NCBI GenBank assembly: GCA_964540815.1
Contig: CAZIOH010000017.1
Span: 1-64,000 of the forward strand
Length of the DNA stretch: 64,000 nucleotides
Origin: CAZIOH01 sp964540815
GTDB lineage: Bacteria; Myxococcota_A; Polyangia; Fen-1088
Direction of reading: 5' to 3'
Translations under genes and position numbers: made by a program
The notes under the pieces: model-generated
Told to the model about the DNA's origin: nothing
Seen by the model: the letters and a program-made list of their open reading frames with translations, nothing else
Database searches by the model: none
In this document: one piece after another, positions 36,201 to 43,701 of the stretch
Layout of the letters: each line of letters opens with the position of its first letter
Numbering within the stretch: position 1 is the first letter of the stretch

Positions 36201-37297
36201 CGGCGCGCATGCACCTCGAGCCCATCGAGCCCGATGCGATCGATCTTGAAAGTCTGCGCCAGCAAGTCCGCGCTCCCCACCACCACCTCGAGCTCGCGGA
36301 ACGAAAGGAGAGGGGCCGAGCTCTTTTCCCGGGCCACCACCTTCTCCAGGGCCACCCGGCCCTTCGCCGTCAGACGGGGCGCCTCGGCGGCTGGTCGCAC
36401 GAACGACACGTCGACGTTCACCGCGAGCAGGGCCGAGCCGAGCTCGAAGCGCAGGGGCACCGGGACGTACCCGAGGTAGCGGGTGAGGTCGAGCTCGTCG
36501 ATGCGCAGCTCGAGGGTGGTCTCGAGGGAGTCCTTGAAGGGCTTGCTGCGCCCGAGCACGGCGAACGGGGTGCCGTCGACGCTCAGGTGCAGACCGGGCT
36601 CGACGAAGGTGTCGATGAAGGTTGGCAGGGTCGAGACGAAGGGGATCCCGAGCTCGAGCCCGGAGATCTCGTGGGTGCTGCCGAGCGGCCGATCGTCGAA
36701 GGTGAACTTGCCGTCGGAGATGTGAATGTTGTTGACCGAGAAGCGGGCGGGCGGAGCGCCCTCCGGCGGCGGCGGTGGCTGGGGCTTCCCGGTCGGCGCC
36801 GACAGGCGCGCGAGGATGTCGGAGAAGTTGTAAGCGTTGGGATCGGCCCACGCGGCCGGCGTGGCGGCCAGCCGCACCAGGTGAACCCGCGGGGATTCGA
36901 GGCGAATCTCGCGCACCACCGGGGCGCGCCGGTAGACCGACGCCAGCTCGGCGTTCACGTACAGGCGGTGAAATCCCACGAAGGGCGTCCGCCGATCGGC
37001 CTCGAAGACCTGGAGATCCTCGACGGTGAGCGACAGCGAGAACGGGTTGGCGCGCACGCGTCCCACCGTCACGCGCCGGCCAAGCACGGTCCCGAGCTGG
37101 GTCTCCGCGACGTGCTTCACGATGGGGGGCACGATGAAGAAGCCGATGACCGCGATCACCGTGGGCGTGACCACCGCCACGATCCCCAGGCGACGCAACC
37201 AGCGCCGGCGGCGGCCGGGCGGCTGCGGCGGGCGGTCCGCGGGCGGGACCGCGGTCTTCAAGCTGTCCTCCATCCGAATGTCCTCGCTGATGCGCAC
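33234..37297 (-). CDS. AsmA-like DUF748 envelope protein, interrupted by assembly gap
   Basis: A cytoplasmic Arg-rich start is followed by one membrane anchor (about 38-60, LGIVAVVTPTVIAVIGFFIV). Long periplasmic AsmA/DUF748 repeats follow (GLELGIPFVSTLPTFIDTFV, FSLSLTVEDLQVFEAD, then PLQPYFADQVNLVVTDGAV). The C-terminal part has DRLIRPSYAAELTDLAGRV and DIDLPIAGSLDNPDFKIGR, typical of DUF748. It ends with an OmpA-like helical segment (LDAKGKAKLLSLAKALEQRP). The Ns at 34545-34644 fall in a Pro/Ala/Lys-rich linker and shift the frame. Removing the Ns and one of two identical 55-base flanks restores one frame of about 1302 residues. Such proteins are thought to bridge the envelope for lipid transport. 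Confidence 0.85.
34490..34544. repeat. 55-base sequence repeated across the gap (left copy)
   Basis: This 55-base stretch is identical to 34645-34699 on the other side of the Ns. Identical contig ends of this length are what a de Bruijn assembler leaves when it fails to merge overlapping contigs. I read it as an artefact, not a biological duplication. Confidence 0.85.
34545..34644. other. Assembly gap (100 N)
   Basis: Exactly 100 undetermined bases, the conventional scaffold gap length, lie inside the DUF748 coding region. The flanks are identical over 55 bases, so the true gap size is probably negative (an overlap) and no sequence may be missing. Confidence 0.98.
34645..34699. repeat. 55-base sequence repeated across the gap (right copy)
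   Basis: This is identical to 34490-34544. Collapsing the two copies and deleting the Ns removes 155 bases and brings the N- and C-terminal parts of the DUF748 protein into one reading frame (3909 bases, divisible by three). Confidence 0.85.
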
Positions 37298-37407
37298 GCC
37301 GACGACGTCACGTCCCTTTCATACCGTCGGAGCCGCCGCGCGACCAGACGACGGACGTCTCGCCCACCCGATCGCCCCCGCCCGAGGCCCGCCGCCCGCC
37401 GCGTTCC

Positions 37408-38205
37408 TCAGCCGAACAGCACGGAGCGCATGGACAAAGAGCCGAGATCGAACCCCTTGATCGGGAAGCTCACGGGCCCCCGTCCCTCGGCGGCGCCCAC
37501 CGTGTAGAGCAGCGGCAGGTAATGGTCGATCGTGGGATGGGCCATGCGCCCCGCCTCGGTGCCCACCACCTCGGCCAGGAACTTCCCATCGTGCTGGAGC
37601 AGGGCGCGCTCGACGTCCGCGTCGAAGCTCGCCGCCCACGGGGGGAGGTCGAGCGCGCCGCGCGATGCGTGGCCGAAGGCATAGCGCAGGTTGTGGGTGA
37701 TGTTGCCGCTGCCGAGGATGAGCACGCCCTCCGCGCGCAGGGGCGCGAGCGCGCGCCCGATGGCCAGGTGGTCGGCGGGGGGCATCCGCCCGTCGATGCT
37801 GAGCTGGACCACCGGCACGTCGGCGTCCGGGAGCATCTGGCGCAGGACGCTCCAGGTCCCATGGTCGAGCCCCCAGTCGAGCCGCACCGTCGCCCGCCCG
37901 TCCCCGATGAGGTGGGTGACATGCTCGGCGAGGGCCACGTCGCCCGGGGCCGGATACTGCACCTGGAAGAGCGCATCGGGGAAACCGCCGAAGTCGTGAA
38001 TGGTCTCGGGGTGCGGGTTCCCGGTGGTGAAGGTGCCGGGCACGAACCAGTGGGCCGAGACGCAGAGCACGGCCCTCGGGCGGGGCACCAGCCCGGCGAG
38101 TGACCGGAAGCCCTGGCTCCACCGGTTGTCCTCGATGGCGTTCATCGGCGAGCCGTGGCCCACGAAGAGCATGGGCATGCGGCTGTGAGGTTGCTGGGGT
38201 TGCAT
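37408..38205 (-). CDS. ygiD: YgiD/LigB-type extradiol dioxygenase
   Basis: The 265-residue protein belongs to the class III extradiol dioxygenase (LigB) family, closest in pattern to YgiD, a 4,5-DOPA dioxygenase. Fe(II) and substrate histidines are visible in MLFVGHGSPMNAI, VSAHWFV, ILGSGNITHNLR and HPTIDHYLPLLY, with LDWGLDHGTWSVL also conserved. YgiD-type enzymes open catechol rings; the natural substrate in most bacteria is unknown. I used ATG 38205; ATG 38241 would add 12 residues, and MPMLF (38184) is the minimum. No clear ribosome-binding site helps. The region upstream carries a hairpin at 38258-38274. Confidence 0.88.
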   Translation of the reverse strand: MQPQQPHSRMPMLFVGHGSPMNAIEDNRWSQGFRSLAGLVPRPRAVLCVSAHWFVPGTFTTGNPHPETIHDFGGFPDALFQVQYPAPGDVALAEHVTHLIGDGRATVRLDWGLDHGTWSVLRQMLPDADVPVVQLSIDGRMPPADHLAIGRALAPLRAEGVLILGSGNITHNLRYAFGHASRGALDLPPWAASFDADVERALLQHDGKFLAEVVGTEAGRMAHPTIDHYLPLLYTVGAAEGRGPVSFPIKGFDLGSLSMRSVLFG

Positions 38206-38257
38206 GAAGCTAGGATGCCCCGGTTGGCTGGCACGGTACATAGGATGGCCTCGTGGT

Positions 38258-38274
38258 CGTCCCGCGTCGGGACG
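38258..38274. repeat. Hairpin upstream of ygiD
   Basis: This is a perfect 7-base inverted repeat, CGTCCCG-CGT-CGGGACG. It lies between ygiD and the next upstream minus-strand gene (38347), so it is in the leader of ygiD or the tail of that gene. No T-run follows. An Asp/Glu-codon-like purine repeat (GACGAG units) follows at 38294-38330. Confidence 0.45.
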
Positions 38275-38346
38275 CGACGGAGAACGCGGACGGCGACGAG
38301 GACGAGGAGGAGGACGAGGACGGGGGCGAGGTCCGTGGCCGAGGAC

Positions 38347-39558
38347 TCAGCGGCTCGCGATCCGGTCGAGGGAGGTCTCGAGATCGGAGAGGAGATCGTC
38401 CACGTGCTCGATGCCGATGGACAGGCGCACGAGGTCGGGCGGGCAGATGCTGCCCGGACCCTCCACGGCGGCGCGGTGCTCGGCCAGGCTCTCGGTCGAT
38501 CCGAGCGAGGTCGCCCGCTTGAAGAGCCGCAGCTCGCCCACGAGATTGTGCGCGGCCCGCTCTCCCCCGCGGAGCCGCACCGAGAGCATGCCTCCAAACC
38601 CGCCGCGCATCTGGCGCGCCGCCACCGCGTGGCCGGGGTGCCCTTCGAGCCCGGGGTACAGGACCTCGGCGATCCCGGGGTGGCGCGCGAGCCGGGCCGC
38701 GATGGCGCCCGCGCTCTCGCTGGCTGCCCGCACGCGCAGGTGCAAGGTGCGCATCCCGCGCAGGAGCAGCCAGGCCTCGAAGCTGCCGAGGATCGCGCCA
38801 CCGCCGGAGCGCACCCGGCGGAGCCGCTGCCAGGTGGCCCCGTCGGGCTCGCCCGTGACGAGCGCGCCGGCCACCACGTCGGTGTGCCCGTTCAGGTACT
38901 TGGTCGCCGAGTGCATCACCAGGTTCGCGCCGAGCGCGAGCGGCTGGGTGTGCACCGTGGCGGCCACGGTCGAGTCCACCACCAGCGGGGCGCCCACCGC
39001 CCGCGCGATCGCCGCGGCGCCGGCGATGTCGGTGATCTCCCATCCCGGGTTGGCGGGGGTCTCGACCCAGATGAGGTGGGTCGGGGCGCGGTGGGCCCGG
39101 GCCGCCAGATCGTCGAGCCGGCCGTTGTCGTAGAGCTCGACCTCGAGGCCCCACGCGACGCCCTGCTCCAGCAACCAGCCGCGCAGCGCCCAGTACATGG
39201 CCCGCGGGGCGAGCACCCGCTGTCCCGGGCCGAGCGTCTGGAACACGGCGGTGGCGGCGGCCATGCCCGACGCGAACACCATGGCGGAGCGGCCGCCCTC
39301 GAGGCGGGCGAGCAACGCCTCCACCTGATCGAAGGCGGGGCTCTGGTCGCGGGCATACACCCGACCACCGGGGAGCACGCCGTCCGCGTCGCGCGCGTAG
39401 GTGGTCGCCACGTGGATGGGGGGCGCGAGCTCCTGGAAAGGCGGCGCCTCCCAGCCGAGGCCCTGGGCGCTCAGCGTCTCCGGCCGCCAGGCGGGCAACG
39501 CGGATGCGGATGCGGCATCGGCCTGGCCCTCGTCTCGTGGGCCGGAGTCCTTCGGCAT
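38347..39558 (-). CDS. Cys/Met metabolism PLP-dependent enzyme (trans-sulfuration family)
   Basis: The 403-residue fold-type I PLP enzyme belongs to the cystathionine gamma-synthase/lyase group. The Schiff-base lysine is Lys220 in HSATKYLNGHTD, the PLP-ring Asp lies in PLVVDSTVAA, and FASGMAAATAVFQTL and IWVETPANPGWEITD are family blocks. The C-terminal LFKRATSLGSTESL gives the substrate Arg/Ser region. Sequence alone does not separate gamma-synthase, gamma-lyase, beta-lyase or methionine gamma-lyase; the WETP-type loop here is VETPANP. The ATG at MPKDSGP was chosen because homology begins shortly after; upstream in-frame ATGs exist. Confidence 0.9.
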   Translation of the reverse strand: MPKDSGPRDEGQADAASASALPAWRPETLSAQGLGWEAPPFQELAPPIHVATTYARDADGVLPGGRVYARDQSPAFDQVEALLARLEGGRSAMVFASGMAAATAVFQTLGPGQRVLAPRAMYWALRGWLLEQGVAWGLEVELYDNGRLDDLAARAHRAPTHLIWVETPANPGWEITDIAGAAAIARAVGAPLVVDSTVAATVHTQPLALGANLVMHSATKYLNGHTDVVAGALVTGEPDGATWQRLRRVRSGGGAILGSFEAWLLLRGMRTLHLRVRAASESAGAIAARLARHPGIAEVLYPGLEGHPGHAVAARQMRGGFGGMLSVRLRGGERAAHNLVGELRLFKRATSLGSTESLAEHRAAVEGPGSICPPDLVRLSIGIEHVDDLLSDLETSLDRIASR

Positions 39559-39741
39559 CGCCCAACGATCGCACGCCCCCTCCATGGCGGCAACCGACGG
39601 CGCGGCATTCGCTTGGCGCCCCCCCGCGGGGCGAGGGGAAAGGGCCACCCAGGGAGAGGCCCCATTTCATTCGGCTCCCCGGGGGAATCTGTGGGCGACA
39701 CCGCGAAGTCTTGTTCACCTCCTGCTGTCCGGGCGAGCGGA

Positions 39742-39758
39742 GCGCGGCTTTGCCGCGC
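39742..39758. repeat. Inverted repeat 1 upstream of cytochrome gene
   Basis: The arms are GCGCGGC and GCCGCGC, 7 bases each, around a TTT loop. The stem is perfect and entirely GC. Confidence 0.7.
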
Positions 39759-39774
39759 GGAGCGAGAGGGGCGC

Positions 39775-39807
39775 GGGGACGTGCGAGCGGCAGCGAGCCA
39801 CGTCCCC
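39775..39807. repeat. Inverted repeat 2 upstream of cytochrome gene
   Basis: The arms are GGGGACGTG and CACGTCCCC, a perfect 9-base match around a 15-base loop. The ACGTC core resembles a dimeric regulator site, but no known operator was matched. Confidence 0.7.
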
Positions 39808-39834
39808 GATACAATCGCCCCCGCGCCTCCCCGC

Positions 39835-39852
39835 GCGCGCCGAAAGGCGCGC
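39835..39852. repeat. Inverted repeat 3 (GNRA-loop hairpin) upstream of cytochrome gene
   Basis: The arms are GCGCGCC and GGCGCGC around GAAA, a stable GNRA tetraloop on a 7-base GC stem. It ends 19 bases before the ATG at 39872, so on the mRNA it may influence translation of the cytochrome. Confidence 0.7.
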
Positions 39853-39871
39853 TACACTGCCGCGGCCTCCA

Positions 39872-41155
39872 ATGTCGGTCCTCGCCCGGGCGCTCGCGCT
39901 CCTGCTCTTCGTGTTCCTCGTCGTCGGGGGGACCGTGACCGCCATCGGGGTCGGGCGGGTCCGTCGGACGTACGATCTTCCCTTCCCTCCGATCGCGGGC
40001 GCACGCGCGACGGATCCGGCGGAGGTGGCGCGCGGAGGGCGCCTGTTCCGCACCGCGTGTCTCGGCTGTCACGCGGGGCCCGGGGGCGGCCGCCCGACGG
40101 GGGCCCGGGTCCTCGGCGCTCCGGAGTTCCTGGGCGAGATCTGGGCGCCGGACGTCACCCGGGACAGGAGGGAGGGCATCGCCCAGTGGACCGACGGGGA
40201 GCTGGCGCGGCTCCTGCGCAACGGGGTCGGGCGCGACGGGCACTACGCCGCCGCCATGCCGCGCTTTGGTCGCCTCGCCGATCCGGAGGTGGCGGCGCTC
40301 CTCGGCTTCCTGCGCGACTCGGATGATCCCCTGGTGGCGCCGGGGGGGGCCCCCGCGGCTGCCGTTCCGCGCTCGCGGCTCAGCCTGATCGGGATGCTGG
40401 TGCTCGCGTATTCGGTGGGGATCGACACCGCCGGCGACCCGGTGGTGGCCGCGCCCGAGCGCGCGGCGACCCCTGCGTACGGGCGCTACCTCGCTGCGTC
40501 GGTCTACGCCTGCGTGGAGTGCCACACCGAAGGGTACGCGCCCCTGCGCGACAAGCTCCGCTCGCCGTCGTTGCTCGGGGGCGGGCTCGATCTGCGCACG
40601 CCCCGCTCCGAGCCCATCTATTCGGCCAACCTCACGGCCGACGCCGAGACCGGCCTGCCGCCCGAGGTGGATGCCGCCGCGCTCGGACGCATCCTGTCCA
40701 CCGGCATCGGCGCGCGCGGGCTTCCCCTGCGTCCGCCCATGCCGGTCTTCCGGTTCATCGGAGATCCCGAGCACCGCGACGGCGATGTGCATGTGGATCT
40801 GGATGTCCGCGCGCTCCTCGCGTTCCTTCGCTCCGTGCCGCCCGTGCACCGACGGACGCCCGACGGTCCGCCGCGCGAGGCACCCCGGCCCGATTCGCCG
40901 CCCGAACGCCTCTTCGCGACCCTCGGCTGCGCGAGCTGCCACGGGGATGGGGCGCCGGGACGAGCCGATCTGGTGCGCGCGTCCCGGCTCTCGTCGGTGG
41001 ACGCCATCGCGGCGGCGATCCGCCACCCCGAAGCCAGTCACCCCGCCAGCCAGATGCCCACCTACGCCTCGGTGCTCGACGGGCCCGCGGCGGCGCGCCT
41101 CGCCGCGTGGATCCGGTCGTCGTTCTCCGCGCCGGGCGGCGGCGAAACGCGCTAG
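39872..41155 (+). CDS. Membrane-anchored triheme cytochrome c
   Basis: The 427-residue protein has an uncleaved-looking N-terminal membrane segment (about 5-27, ARALALLLFVFLVVGGTVTA) and three CxxCH heme sites: CLGCH (63-67), CVECH (214-218) and CASCH (353-357). Each lies in a cytochrome c-like domain with distal Met candidates (AAMPRFG, RPPMPVF, ASQMPTY). The layout resembles the triheme cytochrome subunit of membrane alcohol or sugar-acid dehydrogenases (AdhB-like), facing the periplasm. No dehydrogenase partner is next to it. The reading frame is open far upstream, but the membrane segment starts at ATG 39872. Confidence 0.9.
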   Translation: MSVLARALALLLFVFLVVGGTVTAIGVGRVRRTYDLPFPPIAGARATDPAEVARGGRLFRTACLGCHAGPGGGRPTGARVLGAPEFLGEIWAPDVTRDRREGIAQWTDGELARLLRNGVGRDGHYAAAMPRFGRLADPEVAALLGFLRDSDDPLVAPGGAPAAAVPRSRLSLIGMLVLAYSVGIDTAGDPVVAAPERAATPAYGRYLAASVYACVECHTEGYAPLRDKLRSPSLLGGGLDLRTPRSEPIYSANLTADAETGLPPEVDAAALGRILSTGIGARGLPLRPPMPVFRFIGDPEHRDGDVHVDLDVRALLAFLRSVPPVHRRTPDGPPREAPRPDSPPERLFATLGCASCHGDGAPGRADLVRASRLSSVDAIAAAIRHPEASHPASQMPTYASVLDGPAAARLAAWIRSSFSAPGGGETR

Positions 41156-41174
41156 AAAGACCCCGGGAACCCGC

Positions 41175-41180
41175 AGGAGG
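41175..41180 (+). promoter_or_regulatory. Ribosome-binding site for ABC ATPase (TTG start)
   Basis: AGGAGG lies 4 bases before TTG 41185. No ATG or GTG precedes the conserved ABC N-terminus (LEVVGLKKVLGGA), so this site fixes TTG as start; CTG 41188 is the only near alternative. Confidence 0.75.
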
Positions 41181-41184
41181 AGCC

Positions 41185-41862
41185 TTGCTGCTCGAAGTCG
41201 TCGGTTTGAAGAAGGTGCTGGGAGGCGCCGTCGTGTTCGACGACGTGACGTTCGCGGTGGCCGCGGGCTCGTCGACGGTGATCCGGGGCGGCTCGGGCTG
41301 CGGCAAGACCACGCTCCTGCGCTGTCTCAACGGGCTCGAGCCGATCGATGCCGGCTCGATCCGCGTGGACGACGTGCGCCTCGTCGCGCCGGGTCCGTTC
41401 CCCGCCCGTGCCCTGCAGGACCTGCGGCGGCGCCTGGGGATCGTGTTTCAGCAGTGGAACCTGTTCGCGCACCGCACGGTGCTCGACAACGTGACCGAGG
41501 CGCCCATCCACGTCGCGCGCCAGGCCCCGGCGGCGGCCGTGTCGCGCGCGCGACAGTTGCTGGAGCGGGTGGGCGTGCACCACCGGGCAGACGCGTACCC
41601 CCATCGCCTGTCCGGGGGCGAGCAACAGCGGGTGGCGATCGCGCGGGCCCTCGCGATGCAGCCCGACGTGCTCCTGCTCGACGAGCCCACCAGCGCCCTC
41701 GACGGCGTGCGTGCGGGCGAGCTCCTCGGCCTGCTCGCCGAGCTCCGCGCGACCGGGCTGACCCTGGTCACCGTCACCCACGACGATCGGGTGTGCGACG
41801 CGCTCGGGGAGCAGGTGCTCACCCTCGAGGGGGGCCGCCTGCGGGCGGGCGCTCAGCGGTAG
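41185..41862 (+). CDS. Amino-acid ABC transporter ATP-binding protein
   Basis: The 225-residue ATPase is of the polar amino-acid uptake (GlnQ/HisP) type. Walker A is GGSGCGKTT (35-43), the Q-loop lies in VFQQWNLFAHRTVLDNV, the signature is LSGGEQQRVAIARALA, Walker B VLLLDEPTSALD and the switch His lies in VTVTHD. It would energise the permease encoded convergently at 41934-43544. Such a split, tail-to-tail layout is uncommon, since these genes usually form one operon. It starts 29 bases after the cytochrome stop, so it may be co-transcribed with that gene. Confidence 0.92.
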   Translation: MLLEVVGLKKVLGGAVVFDDVTFAVAAGSSTVIRGGSGCGKTTLLRCLNGLEPIDAGSIRVDDVRLVAPGPFPARALQDLRRRLGIVFQQWNLFAHRTVLDNVTEAPIHVARQAPAAAVSRARQLLERVGVHHRADAYPHRLSGGEQQRVAIARALAMQPDVLLLDEPTSALDGVRAGELLGLLAELRATGLTLVTVTHDDRVCDALGEQVLTLEGGRLRAGAQR

Positions 41863-41933
41863 AGACGCTCGAGGTCGCTCACCAGATCTTCGAAGGGAGA
41901 GGTCTGCCGCTCGGCCCCCATCTGGTCCCGGCC

Positions 41934-43544
41934 TCAGGCGGTCAGGCGTCGCTCGAGGTGGGTGGCCAGCCGCGACAGCGGGAAGCTGAGGGCGAAGTAG
42001 AACGCCGCGCAGGCCAGGCCCGGCAACAACCAGCCGCGGGTGTCGACCGCGGTGATCGACATGCGCTTGGTGAGCTCGACGACCGAGATCACCGAGACCA
42101 GAGAGCTGTCCTTGAGGAGCGCGATGAAGTCGTTGGCGATCCCGGGCAAGGCCACGCGGGCCGCCTGCGGCAACACGATCCGCCGCAGGGCGAGCCGACC
42201 GGACATCCCCAGGCTAAGGGCGGCCTCGGTCTGTCCAGGCGGGACCGCGGAGATCCCGGCCCGGTGCAGCTCGGATTCGTAGGCCGCGTAGTTGAGCCCG
42301 AGCCCGAGGATCGCGGCCCCGATGGCGTCGAGGCGCAGCACCGGGGCGAGCCCGTAGTAGAGGACATAGAGCTGCAGGAGGACCGGGGTTCCTCGGAAGA
42401 GCTCGACGTACGCAATGGCGAGGATGCGCGCCCGCCGGCCGTAGAGGCGGATGAGAGCCAGGCAGAGGCCGAGGGGGACCGCCAGCGCCATCGCGCCCGT
42501 CGAGACCAGCAGGGTCATGAGCGCCCCGTCGGCGAACAGCCGGAGGTGCCGCCATCCGAAGCGCGCCGGGACCGCGACCACCGAGGCGGCGGGCGCGAGC
42601 TCGGACCCGCTCGCCACGCCGGAATGGGCATCGGGCGTCCCCCCGTTCATCCGGCTCCCCCCGGCGCCGACTTCGGCGCTGGCAGGGGCGGGCGCGTGCG
42701 CGGCGAGGTTCCAGCGACCGAGGATTGTGGCCAGCTTGCCCGTGCCGGTCAGCCTGGCCAGCGCCCGGTCGAGGGCGGCGAGCAGCTCGGTGTCACGCGG
42801 GCGGAGCGCGATGGCGTAGCGTCCGGTGGCCACGTCGGTGACCACCCGCAGGTGCGGATGGTTCGGCAGGTAGCGGTCGATGATGATGTCGTCGAGCAGC
42901 ACCGCGTCCGTGCGGTGGTTGTCGAGGTCGATGAGCGGCTCGTCGACGCCCTCGTAGGGCACCGGCACGGCCCCGCTCGCGCGCAGGGTGTTCCAGGCCT
43001 GGGAGGCGGCCAGGGTCCCGACCCGCAGGCCGCGCAGGCTGTCGAGGTCGCGCACGTGCGCGTCGTCGGCGCGCGCCACCAGGCGCTCGTGGAAGAGGCA
43101 ATACGGGGCGGAGAAGGCCACGCGCGTGGCCAGATCGGGCGTCACCTCGATGCCGTTGAGAGCCACGTCGAAGTCACCACGCTCGAGGGACGGAATCAGC
43201 GTCGACCAGTCGTTTTGCACCAGCTCGGCGCGGATGTGCGCAGGCTGGCGCGTCGGCGAGCCCGGAGTCGAACCGGCGGCGACATCGTCCTCGAGGGCGG
43301 CGGCCAGCGCCTCCGCCAGCTCGACCTCGAACCCGACGAGGTGGCCTGGGCGGGCCGGATCCTCGAAGACGTAGGGCTCGCCGCCCTGCTGATCGGCGCC
43401 CCAACGCAGCACCCCCGAGCGCCGCACCCGCTCGAGCCCCCCGCCCGCACCGGTCTCTCCCATCACCCGGCGAGCGCAAGGAAGGAGGCCGCACGCGAGG
43501 CCCGCGACCACCACCAGGACCAGCCGGCGCACGCCCATGCGCAT
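41934..43544 (-). CDS. Amino-acid ABC transporter binding-protein / permease fusion
   Basis: The 536-residue protein has a signal sequence (about 1-28) and a family-3 solute-binding domain (about 35-275: GFEVELAEALAAALEDD, GDFDVALNGIEVTPDLA, GLRVGTLAASQAW). A Pro/Ala/Ser linker follows, then a permease domain (about 330-530) with the EAA motif in EAALSLGMSGRLALRRI. Fused binding-protein/permease proteins occur in Firmicutes and some others and keep the receptor tethered. The SBP lacks a lipobox because the permease anchors it. ATG 43544 starts the signal sequence; GTG 43550 is possible. It pairs with the convergent ATPase gene 71 bases away. Confidence 0.9.
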   Translation of the reverse strand: MRMGVRRLVLVVVAGLACGLLPCARRVMGETGAGGGLERVRRSGVLRWGADQQGGEPYVFEDPARPGHLVGFEVELAEALAAALEDDVAAGSTPGSPTRQPAHIRAELVQNDWSTLIPSLERGDFDVALNGIEVTPDLATRVAFSAPYCLFHERLVARADDAHVRDLDSLRGLRVGTLAASQAWNTLRASGAVPVPYEGVDEPLIDLDNHRTDAVLLDDIIIDRYLPNHPHLRVVTDVATGRYAIALRPRDTELLAALDRALARLTGTGKLATILGRWNLAAHAPAPASAEVGAGGSRMNGGTPDAHSGVASGSELAPAASVVAVPARFGWRHLRLFADGALMTLLVSTGAMALAVPLGLCLALIRLYGRRARILAIAYVELFRGTPVLLQLYVLYYGLAPVLRLDAIGAAILGLGLNYAAYESELHRAGISAVPPGQTEAALSLGMSGRLALRRIVLPQAARVALPGIANDFIALLKDSSLVSVISVVELTKRMSITAVDTRGWLLPGLACAAFYFALSFPLSRLATHLERRLTA

Positions 43545-43701
43545 GCACACGAAAGAAGGTGGAGAGGGGAGCCGCACGAGCAACGCTGATACGGACGATA
43601 CCTCAAACGGCCCGGGCGCGGACCGCGAGAGTGCTGGCGCGCCGGCGGCAGCGGCAGCGTCAGCGCGAGGGTGACCGCCACCACGGCATGCAAGATATAA
43701 G

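Larger units (their letters stand above)
39559..39871. other. Divergent intergenic region with three hairpins
   Basis: The 313 bases lie between the PLP-enzyme start (minus) and the cytochrome start (plus). No gene is evident. The right half holds three perfect inverted repeats in a row (listed separately), the last ending 19 bases before the cytochrome ATG. They may be a mobile palindromic (REP-like) element or an mRNA leader structure. Confidence 0.6.
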
